Source: Anaerocolumna sedimenticola (GTDB lineage: Bacteria; Bacillota; Clostridia; Lachnospirales; Lachnospiraceae). Taken from it: DNA of 64,000 nt. A program made the translations under genes and the position numbers. This document shows, in pieces, positions 16,128 through 23,800 of this stretch. The notes under the pieces are model-generated. The model saw only the letters and a list, made by a program, of their open reading frames with translations, had not been told where the DNA came from and did not search any database. The stretch is from NCBI RefSeq assembly GCF_009931695.1, contig NZ_CP048000.1:2745501-2809500 (forward strand), in the 5' to 3' direction. Each line of letters starts with the position of its first letter. Position 1 is the first letter of the stretch.

Positions 16128-17333
16128 TTACGCGTGCTGCTGGAGAACCTTTATAGCTTCCGGCAGTATTAGCTTTCCGTCCACGCGCTGGGTAGCCACG
16201 AAGCCTACCTGCCCGGTGACGGCATAGAGTTCGTTGAGCCGCTTGAACATACGTCCCTGACGGTCGGCCACCCAGTAATAGCTGAAGTCGCCGAACACGA
16301 TGGTCTTGGCGGTTGCGGCGATGGTAGGAACATATGCCGAGGTGTACAGAGGCCGGTTCAGGATGGTATCGGGCGTACCCGCCTGCAGGGAGGGCTGCCA
16401 AAGGTACTGGCCCTGACCGTCCTTCAGTTTGCGGATTGCCTTGACGGTGGCGTCATTCATTACGAATACAGCCCTGTTGCGGTAGGGCGCCTTAAGCGAG
16501 TAGAACAGGTCGAGCACCTCGTCCATTGTTACAGCCGTAGCCCCTGCCGTAGTTACGCCAATTTGGGCGCCGCCTGTGGCGGCAAGGATGCCGGTAGGCT
16601 TGCCAATGCTATCTCCGGTAAAGAACGCTTCTTCTTCCTTGTTGCCGATACGCCTTGCGAATTCCCTTGAGATGTAGGCTTCAAGGTCGAACACAGAATC
16701 GTTTAAAAGTTCCTCGGAAACCTTGATTAGGGTTGCCAGTTTGTAGGCGCCAACGGATACCTGACCGAAGCTGTCATCACTTTCGGGGATAGCGCCTTCC
16801 TCATCGACCCAGGAGGCCGTGCCCTTGGTTGCCACAACGGGGATTTTCCTGTCGCCGGAAGAGGTGGTGATGACATTGGCCAGTGTACGGAAGATGTTCT
16901 CATCTTCGAGGGCTTCCACGAGGGTACGCTCGAATTCGTCAGGCACGAGGTATCCGCCCTCGGTGTCTGTACCGATTTGAAGAGCGTTTTTAACACTTGG
17001 ATCAAGTCCTTCTCCTGCGCGGGTGCGCATGGCGTTCCAGAATGCTTTCCTGTACTCGGCGGACGCACGGCCGGTTTTTTCCTCGGCGCCTTTGGAAGGT
17101 GTATTGGTTATTGGATCTCTGGTTGCATGAGAGAGTTCAAGGTCGATGGCGGCCTGGCGTTCAAGGCGCTCGATTTCCTTGCCCAGTGCCACAACATCGC
17201 TTTCCATCTTCTCGTAGGCAGCGGTATCCTCGGCGGACAAAAGTCCGTCACCGCCACGCTTTGCATCGAGGAATGCTTTTGCCGCGTCCCACGCTTTAGC
17301 GCGCTTTTCGCGCAGTTCCAAAATCTTGCTCAT
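16128..17333 (-). CDS. Major capsid protein, HK97 family
   Basis: 401 residues from the ATG at 17333 (MSKILELREKRAKAWDAAKAF), with GGAGG 8 nt upstream. The N-terminal ~100 residues are a charged coiled coil, the delta/scaffold domain, expected to be removed by the ClpP-like protease encoded next door. The HK97 fold follows: TEGGYLVPDEFERTLVEALEDEN, IPVVATKGTASWVDEE, EEEAFFTGDSIGKPTGIL, and GDFSYYWVADRQG near the C-terminus. Confidence 0.97.
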   Translation of the reverse strand: MSKILELREKRAKAWDAAKAFLDAKRGGDGLLSAEDTAAYEKMESDVVALGKEIERLERQAAIDLELSHATRDPITNTPSKGAEEKTGRASAEYRKAFWNAMRTRAGEGLDPSVKNALQIGTDTEGGYLVPDEFERTLVEALEDENIFRTLANVITTSSGDRKIPVVATKGTASWVDEEGAIPESDDSFGQVSVGAYKLATLIKVSEELLNDSVFDLEAYISREFARRIGNKEEEAFFTGDSIGKPTGILAATGGAQIGVTTAGATAVTMDEVLDLFYSLKAPYRNRAVFVMNDATVKAIRKLKDGQGQYLWQPSLQAGTPDTILNRPLYTSAYVPTIAATAKTIVFGDFSYYWVADRQGRMFKRLNELYAVTGQVGFVATQRVDGKLILPEAIKVLQQHA

Positions 17334-17352
17334 TGTATTTTCCTCCTTCAAT

Positions 17353-18039
17353 TTAGTGAGAAATTAAAGAGAGCCGCTTTTCCAGCGACTCTATCGGGGT
17401 GCCTTTTTTCGGTTGTTGTTTTGGCAGCTTGCGAATAAGTGAGTTAGTGACCGCCATACGGCTGAAAATAAGACTATCCTCCGAATCAGGCGGCTCACTC
17501 TCCATAAACATGATTTTGTCTGCAAAACCAAGCTCAATGGCCTTATTCGCATTCATCCACGTCTCCGCATCCATGAGATGCGAGAGTTTTGCGCGGGAAA
17601 GCCCTGACTTCAGTTCATAAGCATTGATGATGCTCTCCTTGACTTCATCCAATAGAGCCTTTGCTCGCAGCATTTCCTCACTGTCGCCGATGGCAATGGT
17701 GGAGGGGTTATGAATCATAAGCATGGACACGGGGGACATATATACGTCGCCGCCCGCCATTGCGATGACAGAAGCCGCACTTGCCGCCAGCCCGTCAATC
17801 TTTACGGTGACTTTTCCGGTGTAGTCCATCAGCATATTGTAGATTTGCGCAGCCGCGAACACATCACCGCCGGGAGAGTTAATCCACACCGTAATGTTGC
17901 CTGAGCCTGCCTGCAGTTCGTTTTTGAACTGCTTCGGAGTGACCTCGTCACCCCACCAGGTCTCCTCGGATATTACTCCGTTCAGATAAAGGGTGCGCTC
18001 CTCATCGGAATCCCGCACCCAGTTCCAGAATTTTCTCAT
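17353..18039 (-). CDS. ClpP-family prohead protease
   Basis: 228 residues. ClpP fold with INSPGGDV (residues 54-61), GLAASAASVIAMAG (nucleophile Ser87 by alignment) and MLMIHNPS (His110), followed by LMDAETWMNANKAIELGFAD. Phage versions cleave the capsid scaffold domain during maturation. The start overlaps the portal stop by 4 bp (ATGA), indicating coupled translation. The C-terminal ~40 residues are Lys/Gln-rich and not part of the protease fold. Confidence 0.93.
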   Translation of the reverse strand: MRKFWNWVRDSDEERTLYLNGVISEETWWGDEVTPKQFKNELQAGSGNITVWINSPGGDVFAAAQIYNMLMDYTGKVTVKIDGLAASAASVIAMAGGDVYMSPVSMLMIHNPSTIAIGDSEEMLRAKALLDEVKESIINAYELKSGLSRAKLSHLMDAETWMNANKAIELGFADKIMFMESEPPDSEDSLIFSRMAVTNSLIRKLPKQQPKKGTPIESLEKRLSLISH

Positions 18040-19283
18040 TGGCCGTTAGCCTCCTTCTGATAAAAATTGCCCGCCTGTGAAAGCGGGAGCATATTGCCGT
18101 TGACCAGATACAGGTCGCCGCCTTCCTCGGCAGGGATGCGGTTCATGTCTTCCAATTCACGGATATCATTTGCCGACAGCCAGCCGTTCTGCCGACCGAA
18201 TGCGTACCCGTTCATGCGGCTTTGGTAATCGCCGCGAAGCAGGCCGTCAAGATTGAACTTGATGAACAGCGAAGGTTTCTCGGAGGGCAGGATAAGCGAC
18301 TGCTGAAGGCTCTGTTCCCAGCGCACAACCCATGGATCGAGTGTATATTTAACGAACTCCAGCGACTGCTGCTCAATGTTGGAGAAGCTGGACTTCTCAA
18401 GATCACCCACCATGTGGGGCGGTACACGGAAGATACGGGCGATTTCATTGATTTGAAATTTCCGTGTCTCCAGAAACTGGGCTTGTTCCGGCGGTATGCC
18501 AATGGCCTGAAACTTCATGCCTTCCTCTAAAACCGCCACACGGTGGGCGTTAGCACTGCCTTGGTAGGCGCTGTTCCAGCTGTCCTTTACCCGCTGTATA
18601 TCCTTGATGACACCGGGATGCTCCAAAACACCGCCGGGATTGGCCCCATTTGAAAAGAATGCTGCGCCATACTCTTCAGTAGCCAGCGACATGCCAATGG
18701 CATTTTTCGCCATAGCGATGGGGCTGTAGCCAATGAGACCGTCAAAACCAAGGCCGGGGATGTGGAGAATTTCATCCTTTCGGAGCGTTACATAGCCGCC
18801 TTTCGGCTTTAGGCCGCTTTCGTCAGCATCCCGGTAATAGGTGTAGACCAGTTCGCCGTTTGGAGCACGGCTGACATCCATCTTATTGGGCAGTAGTGGG
18901 TAAAGCGCGACAGCCTGCCCGCGGCCGTTCCGAACAATCTGCGCGTAGGCATTGCCCCAAAGCAAAAGATGACTCATCAGCGTTTCACGGAACACGAATG
19001 AAGTCATCTCAGGATTAGGTTCATTATGAAGCAGATAGTAGAGCGGATGTTGTGCGACACGTTCTTTGCCGCCGTCTATGCGGTACCGGTAAACATGCAG
19101 CGGCAGTCCGGCGATTGATTCGGCCAATATCCTCACACAGGCATACACCGCAGTCGATTGCATGGCAGTCCGTTCATTGACCGTTTTGCCGCTGGACGTG
19201 CTCCCGAATAGGAAAGAGAACGCTCCGCCCACACGGTTTTGGGGCTTATCCCTTGAGCGGAACAGGCCTGAAAATATACTCAT
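18036..19283 (-). CDS. Portal protein, HK97 family
   Basis: 415 residues. SIFSGLFRSRDKP at the start, then ERTAMQSTAVYACVRILAESIAGLPLHVY, NAYAQIVRNGRG, and GIPPEQAQFLETRKFQINEIARIFRVPPHMVGDLE are all portal family signatures. Forms the dodecameric DNA channel at the capsid vertex. The ATG overlaps the TerL stop (ATGA); its own ribosome site is weak (GGGGG at 12 nt), which fits translational coupling. Confidence 0.95.
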   Translation of the reverse strand: MSIFSGLFRSRDKPQNRVGGAFSFLFGSTSSGKTVNERTAMQSTAVYACVRILAESIAGLPLHVYRYRIDGGKERVAQHPLYYLLHNEPNPEMTSFVFRETLMSHLLLWGNAYAQIVRNGRGQAVALYPLLPNKMDVSRAPNGELVYTYYRDADESGLKPKGGYVTLRKDEILHIPGLGFDGLIGYSPIAMAKNAIGMSLATEEYGAAFFSNGANPGGVLEHPGVIKDIQRVKDSWNSAYQGSANAHRVAVLEEGMKFQAIGIPPEQAQFLETRKFQINEIARIFRVPPHMVGDLEKSSFSNIEQQSLEFVKYTLDPWVVRWEQSLQQSLILPSEKPSLFIKFNLDGLLRGDYQSRMNGYAFGRQNGWLSANDIRELEDMNRIPAEEGGDLYLVNGNMLPLSQAGNFYQKEANGQ

Positions 19284-20884
19284 AGTATCAATAACCCCCT
19301 TTCGTTGTACACCGACTCGCCGCCGTTGCCATTTCCGCAGCGGATGGCCCGGTCGAGCGCCATAATCGTTGCCACTGCACCGTCTATTTTTTCGGTGCTT
19401 TTTTCCTTATCCGGCTTTAAATTGCCTGCAGGGTCGGTCTTGACGAAGATGTTATCCATCATCCACCGTAGGACGGGATGCCCGCCGTGGGCGATTCTTT
19501 CTTCCAGCGTCAGCTTCATAAGCTCTTTTGTCGGAGGAGACATATCTTTGAAGCCCTGACCAAATGGGACGACCGTATAATCCAGCCCCTCTAAGTTCTG
19601 AACCATCTGAACGGCGCCCCACCGGTCAAAGGCGATCTCACGGATGTTATATTTCTCGCCGAGTTCCTCAATGAAACGCTCGATGTACCCATAATGCACA
19701 ACGTTGCCTTCGGTGGTTTTCAAAAAGCCTTGCTTCTCCCAAAGGTCGTACTGTACATGGTCACGCCGGACACGCAGGTCAATATTTTCCTCCGGTATCC
19801 AAAAGAACGGCAGGATTTCATATTTGCCTTCCTCATCCAGCGGCGGGAATACCAGCACGAAGGCTGTTATGTCCGTGGTGGAGGAAAGGTCAAGCCCGCC
19901 ATAGCAGATACGCCCCTCAAGGCTTTCAGCGTCCACCGGAAATGCGCAGGCATCCCATTTCACCATCGGCATCCAACGGACGGACTGCTTAACCCATTGA
20001 TTGAGCCGGAGCTGCCGGAAGCTGTTTTCTTCGGCTGGGTTCTGCTTTGCGCTCTCGCAGGCGGCCCGAACCTTATCAATGCCGACCGTGATGCCAAGGG
20101 AGGGATTGGCTTTCTTCCATACCTTTGGGTCTGTCCAGTCATCGTCTTCCTTGGCTCCGTAGATCACCGGGTAGAAAGTGGGATCGTGTTTTCGGCCTTC
20201 GAGGATATCCAGCGCTTTCTGATGTGTTTCATAGCAGATGCTCTGCGTATCAGATCCCGCTGTAGTGATGAGGAAATACAGCGGCTGCATACGGGCATCG
20301 CCGGAGCCTTTCGTCATAACGTCAAACAGCTTGCGGTTGGGCTGGGTATGCAGTTCGTCAAACACCACGCCATGGATATTGAAGCCGTGCTTGGAGTACG
20401 CTTCCGCAGACAGCACCTGGTAGAAACTGTTGGTTGGAAGATATATCAGCCGCTTGGTGGAAGAGAGCAGCTTGACGCGCCGGGATAGCGCCGGACACAT
20501 GCGTACCATGTCTGCTGCCACCTCGAATACGATGGATGCCTGCTGGCGGTCAGCCGCGCAGCCATACACCTCGGCACGTTCTTCGCCATCGCCGCAGGTC
20601 AGAAGCAGCGCAATGGCTGCTGCAAGTTCCGATTTGCCTTGCTTTTTGGGAATCTCCACATACGCTGTGTTGAACTGGCGGTACCCGTTAGGTTTGAGAA
20701 TTCCAAATATGTCACGGACAATCTGCTCCTGCCAGTCAATGAGTTCAAACGGCTTTCCCGCCCAGGAACCTTTTGTATGGGAGAGAGCCTCTATAAAGGA
20801 CACGGCGTAGTCAGCTGCGTTTTTGTCATAGCAAGATCCCTCGGCCATGAAGGTGGTCGGCTTGTATTTCTTAAGTTTTCGCAT
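19280..20884 (-). CDS. terL: Terminase large subunit (ATPase/nuclease)
   Basis: 534 residues from the ATG at 20884 (AAGGAGG upstream). ATPase domain: IPKKQGKSELAAA (Walker A-type loop, Lys84), HGVVFDELHTQPN (Walker B, DE), FLITTAGSD (coupling). Nuclease domain: CYGGLDLSSTTDITAFVLVF and later IREIAFDRWGA. Belongs to the Terminase_1 (P27-associated) lineage, usually cos-packaging. The small subunit lies ~5.8 kb upstream, separated by methyltransferase and amidoligase genes, an arrangement seen in clostridial prophages. Confidence 0.96.
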   Translation of the reverse strand: MRKLKKYKPTTFMAEGSCYDKNAADYAVSFIEALSHTKGSWAGKPFELIDWQEQIVRDIFGILKPNGYRQFNTAYVEIPKKQGKSELAAAIALLLTCGDGEERAEVYGCAADRQQASIVFEVAADMVRMCPALSRRVKLLSSTKRLIYLPTNSFYQVLSAEAYSKHGFNIHGVVFDELHTQPNRKLFDVMTKGSGDARMQPLYFLITTAGSDTQSICYETHQKALDILEGRKHDPTFYPVIYGAKEDDDWTDPKVWKKANPSLGITVGIDKVRAACESAKQNPAEENSFRQLRLNQWVKQSVRWMPMVKWDACAFPVDAESLEGRICYGGLDLSSTTDITAFVLVFPPLDEEGKYEILPFFWIPEENIDLRVRRDHVQYDLWEKQGFLKTTEGNVVHYGYIERFIEELGEKYNIREIAFDRWGAVQMVQNLEGLDYTVVPFGQGFKDMSPPTKELMKLTLEERIAHGGHPVLRWMMDNIFVKTDPAGNLKPDKEKSTEKIDGAVATIMALDRAIRCGNGNGGESVYNERGLLIL

Positions 20885-20902
20885 GGGCACCACCTCCTTT
20901 GC

Positions 20903-20950
20903 AAAAATGGGCAAAAGGAAAGAGCCTCCGTAGAAGCCCTTTCCTTTTGC
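20903..20950 (-). terminator. Long hairpin upstream of TerL
   Basis: A 12-bp perfect outer stem (GCAAAAGGAAAG at 20911-20922 with its complement at 20939-20950) plus an inner imperfect stem, followed on the minus strand by CCATTTTTGC. It sits between the DUF5049 gene and terL, just before the terL ribosome site. It could be a partial terminator or an RNA-processing site. Confidence 0.6.
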
Positions 20951-20962
20951 ATGCCTGTTTGT

Positions 20963-21151
20963 TTAATCAGTTTCCTCTGACTCGCCGGTCAGGATGAAGC
21001 GGCAATATTCAGCCCTGTGGTCTATAAGGAACACCACCAGTTCGTAGAAGCCTCGCTTGTTGGCCTCGTACTGGACGCGGTTCACATCAAACATATTCGT
21101 GACGCCGCTTTCCCGTATGGCGAGAATTTGCTCTTTTATTTTCTCAGTCAT
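20963..21151 (-). CDS. DUF5049 family small protein
   Basis: 62 residues, MTEKIKEQILAIRESGVTNMF, then DVNRVQYEANKRGFYELVVFLIDHRAEYCRFILTG. This is the DUF5049 pattern, a small protein found beside TerL in clostridial prophages; function unknown. The ATG at 21151 overlaps the end of the cyclotransferase gene and has AAGGTG 7 nt upstream; a GTG three codons earlier is the alternative. Confidence 0.85.
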   Translation of the reverse strand: MTEKIKEQILAIRESGVTNMFDVNRVQYEANKRGFYELVVFLIDHRAEYCRFILTGESEETD

Positions 21152-21602
21152 AAGTGACACCTTCAGTCTCCACCGAGTCGGAGGTAGCCTGGCGCAGGAT
21201 ATCCAAATCGAAGCCCGCGTCCTTGTAACCCTCCAATATGGTGGTATAGTAATAGCAGCTTGGCTGGCCCAGAGGCCTGCCCTCGTTCATAACGTAAACC
21301 ATAGCCTTTACGGTCTTGCCGTCCAGTTTCACTTTCACTGTTTCCTTACGGTAGAGGAAGGGCCAGCCTTCGTAACGGTCAAGCGCCGCCTCGTCTGCGG
21401 GCGTCAGTTCCCAGACTAATACGGGAACGCTGCCGCCTTTGTAAGGTTCTACCGTGGCCACGGCACCCGCGTGTGCTCCCCGGAACAGGAGCCGCCAATT
21501 TTTCATTTCGCTGGCGCCAACCACCTTCGCGGTGGGGCACCGATTCGCCATCTGTGCTATATTCAGGTTTGAGCCGTAGGCGATGTACAATCTCTTATCC
21601 AT
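21144..21602 (-). CDS. Gamma-glutamylcyclotransferase-like (AIG2/GGCT) protein
   Basis: 152 residues. LYIAYGSNLN (residues 5-14) is the substrate-binding loop, and DRYEGWP supplies the likely catalytic Glu78. The fold releases 5-oxoproline from gamma-glutamyl compounds. In phages it occurs next to amidoligase genes, as here (46 nt downstream of one), so it may trim or process gamma-glutamyl products made by the neighbour; that link is inference. Confidence 0.88.
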   Translation of the reverse strand: MDKRLYIAYGSNLNIAQMANRCPTAKVVGASEMKNWRLLFRGAHAGAVATVEPYKGGSVPVLVWELTPADEAALDRYEGWPFLYRKETVKVKLDGKTVKAMVYVMNEGRPLGQPSCYYYTTILEGYKDAGFDLDILRQATSDSVETEGVTYD

Positions 21603-21647
21603 TGTTCTCTATGTCCTCCTTCTTAGGGTTTCGGCTTCTCGGGCGGT

Positions 21648-22547
21648 TCAGGCCGCCCGAAATCGCCATGCCGCCGAGCCGTCCAGATGGGCGGTCAGGT
21701 GTTCGCGGCAGTTTGCAAACTCCTCGCCGATGAAGCCGATGCGGTTTAAGTAAGTCCTCATGGCGAACTTTTCGTTCTCAGTCTGCGGCTTCTTTGCCGA
21801 TGCGCATTTCTGTGTCAGGGCTTGGTGGTTGAGGGCCAGGGCCAAGACCACGTAGCTTCTGACCTTTCCGGCATGAAGCTCGCTGTTGAAGCCCCTCAGT
21901 TCCACCGTGTGGTTGCCCGTAAAAAAGCTGTGCAGGTTCAGGAAGTGGTAGCGGCTGTGGTGGTAATGCCTGTCGCGGCTCTCACTGTAGCCTTCGTACC
22001 AAAGCTCCTCAATCGCCCGCATGGTCTTGGGCTTACGGCGGTTCATCTTGTCGACCAGAAGGGCGTCCATCTTCTTGCAGTAGCTCATCCGCTCCGGCGC
22101 TATCTGCAGGGCCTTATAAAAAAGGTCGTTCTTGCTGGCGATGATGTTCACGAAGTTGCGTATGCTCCTCGGTGTGTGATTTGAACCATCGAGGTGAATG
22201 TGAATCCCGCAGCTGCTGTTGGTGAAGGCACCAGCCTTGCGCAGCCTTCGCACCAGTTCTTGCAAGGTTTCGATATCCTCGCGGTAGGTGAGGATGGGGC
22301 TGACCAGTTCGACACTGTGCTCCCTGGTGGCGGCTATCTTCTGGCGGCCGTTTTTCTTTTGGCAGTTGATACTGCCGTCGCTCATTATCTTCCAAACTCG
22401 GCCGTCCGAAGTTGTGACCTTTTTTGTATCGTAGTAGTCGCCCGTACTGGCAACCGTGGCGCCGAGGTATTCGGCCGCAACCTTTGCCGCTTCGTTTCTT
22501 GTGATGCCTGTGAACTCAATCTCAATCCCAAATCTGTTTGTAAACAC
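21648..22547 (-). CDS. Amidoligase family enzyme
   Basis: 299 residues from a GTG at 22547, chosen because AGGAGG lies 9 nt upstream (an ATG 26 codons earlier has none). Motifs of the amidoligase family (PF12224, COOH-NH2 ligase/ATP-grasp related): FGIEIEFTGITR at the start, SVELVSPILTYREDIETLQ, CGIHIHLDGSNHTPRSIRNF, and VELRGFNSELHAGKVRSYV. Predicted to form amide bonds on peptides or cell-wall components. Paired with the cyclotransferase gene. A conserved promoter-like motif lies 47 nt upstream. Confidence 0.88.
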   Translation of the reverse strand: MFTNRFGIEIEFTGITRNEAAKVAAEYLGATVASTGDYYDTKKVTTSDGRVWKIMSDGSINCQKKNGRQKIAATREHSVELVSPILTYREDIETLQELVRRLRKAGAFTNSSCGIHIHLDGSNHTPRSIRNFVNIIASKNDLFYKALQIAPERMSYCKKMDALLVDKMNRRKPKTMRAIEELWYEGYSESRDRHYHHSRYHFLNLHSFFTGNHTVELRGFNSELHAGKVRSYVVLALALNHQALTQKCASAKKPQTENEKFAMRTYLNRIGFIGEEFANCREHLTAHLDGSAAWRFRAA

Positions 22548-22593
22548 TGTGGTTTTCCTCCTGAGTGTGTATGTTTTGTGCCTTTCGGCATGT

Positions 22594-22627
22594 ACATATA
22601 TCACTCTAAAGGCTTGATATATCAAGC
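22594..22627 (-). promoter_or_regulatory. Promoter-like motif with palindromic operator
   Basis: The 18-mer ACATATATCACTCTAAAG (22594-22611, plus strand) recurs exactly at 23742-23759. On the minus strand it gives a TATAT-type -10 region with a TTGATA-like -35 about 18 nt upstream. That -35 overlaps the palindrome GCTTGATATATCAAGC (22612-22627). The 12-bp palindrome core also occurs at 30130-30141. Probably a promoter for the amidoligase gene with a repressor site; not tested. Confidence 0.5.
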
Positions 22628-22685
22628 AAATTCGGCTCGAAAAATTACATCAATATATGGGTGTATCTTTGCTAAACCGGGCGTC

Positions 22686-22910
22686 TTACAGCTTCTTGAC
22701 TACATCCTCTCCGTACACAGCTCCGAGGGTGGAGCCGTTATCCCAAGAGCAGAAAATCGTACCCGTGTCGTCCACGAAGTCCACGGTTCCTTTGTCGCCC
22801 GGTTTCAGCTTGGAGTAGGGGTCATTCATCCACACCAGTTCCACACGTGTGCCCGAAGGGTATTGTTTTCGGAGCCGCTCCACGGTCTCCTTTGAAGGGA
22901 ACTTATTCAT
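22686..22910 (-). CDS. DUF4314 family protein
   Basis: 74 residues. SKETVERLRKQYPSGTRVELVWMNDPYSKLKPGDKGTVDFVDDTGTIF is the DUF4314 pattern, a small beta-barrel (SH3-like) protein frequent in clostridial mobile elements. Function unknown. Its ATG overlaps the end of the upstream gene by 8 bp. Confidence 0.9.
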   Translation of the reverse strand: MNKFPSKETVERLRKQYPSGTRVELVWMNDPYSKLKPGDKGTVDFVDDTGTIFCSWDNGSTLGAVYGEDVVKKL

Positions 22911-23712
22911 CGGCTGCTACCTCCGTGGTTTTCGGCGGCGCACCGTTCTTAAAGGCACTGTTGCCCGATAGGTTCCTGAGCAGGATTTTCCGCGCCGTCT
23001 TATAGTCGTCGCCCACAAAGCCCAGCCTGATGAGGAACACACGGAAGGCGAACTTCTCATTCTCGACAGACTTTTCCTTGGCGGTTACCCGATGCTGCTC
23101 CTTTGCCGCCGCACAGAGGGCGCCAATGAAGCGGGAGTAGGCATTGACTTCTTCTGGTTCGATTCCGAAGCGGAACCAGGGGAATCTGAGCGTTGTTTCC
23201 GTCCGCTCGACTGGAAGTTCATCGGTACCAATGGCCTTTTTGATAAGCGATGCCTTGCTGGCGATAAGCCGATCAAGGTTTTCGAGCGCCGCTTGGGTGA
23301 AACCATCCAGCGGGATTTCTATCGTCAGCGTATCGGGAATATCCCTTTCAGAAGGCCCTTCCGCGTAGTAGTCGTGGTCGGGGTTTCTGCAGGGTGCCAG
23401 TTCGGGAATGTAAATCTCGACCGGCCCCCGTCGGAATTCCTCCATGACTTCCTCAATATCGTAGGGCATCCCAGTTTCTGGGTCCTGTGAAACAAAACCC
23501 GCCGCGTGTAAACCCTCCAGAAGTCTCCTTGCGGCTGACTCGTCGGTGCGTTCATCAAAGGAGAGGGTTCCGTCCTTACTGATGATGACGTTTGCTACCA
23601 CATAGGCGAAGCTGGGTGCTCCTTTGTAGACTGGAGCCCAACCGAGAATCCCGCTTGCCGCTTCGAGCAGCTCCTTGCGCCTGGTTCCTGTAACATTAAA
23701 TCTGATTTCCAT
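22903..23712 (-). CDS. Prophage protein of unknown function ('virulence-related' type)
   Basis: 269 residues. MEIRFNVTGTRRKELLEAASGIL, PVYKGAPSFAYVVANVIISKDGTL and EKFAFRVFLIRLGFVGDDYKTARKILLRNLSGNSAF. Similar proteins near prophage methyltransferases are often annotated 'virulence-related' with no demonstrated role. Its C-terminal segment resembles that of the amidoligase two genes downstream (EKFAMRTYLNRIGFIGEEFANCREHL), suggesting a shared small domain. Transcription probably starts at the motif at 23742. Confidence 0.75.
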   Translation of the reverse strand: MEIRFNVTGTRRKELLEAASGILGWAPVYKGAPSFAYVVANVIISKDGTLSFDERTDESAARRLLEGLHAAGFVSQDPETGMPYDIEEVMEEFRRGPVEIYIPELAPCRNPDHDYYAEGPSERDIPDTLTIEIPLDGFTQAALENLDRLIASKASLIKKAIGTDELPVERTETTLRFPWFRFGIEPEEVNAYSRFIGALCAAAKEQHRVTAKEKSVENEKFAFRVFLIRLGFVGDDYKTARKILLRNLSGNSAFKNGAPPKTTEVAADE

Positions 23713-23741
23713 TTGATAAGCCTCCTTAGCCTTTGGTGATT

Positions 23742-23759
23742 ACATATATCACTCTAAAG
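23742..23759 (-). promoter_or_regulatory. Promoter-like motif, second copy
   Basis: Exact repeat of the 18-mer at 22594-22611, 30 nt upstream of the 269-residue gene. The minus strand shows TTGCTA, about 18-19 nt, then TATATG. The palindrome present at the first copy is absent here. Confidence 0.5.
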
Positions 23760-23800
23760 CTGTGGAATAGCAAGCTGTTAATCCGAGAAATGAGCGGGAA

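Noticed and set aside
19694..20488. 264-residue plus-strand ORF
   Set aside because: Antisense to terL; composition follows from the terL codons and there is no ribosome site.
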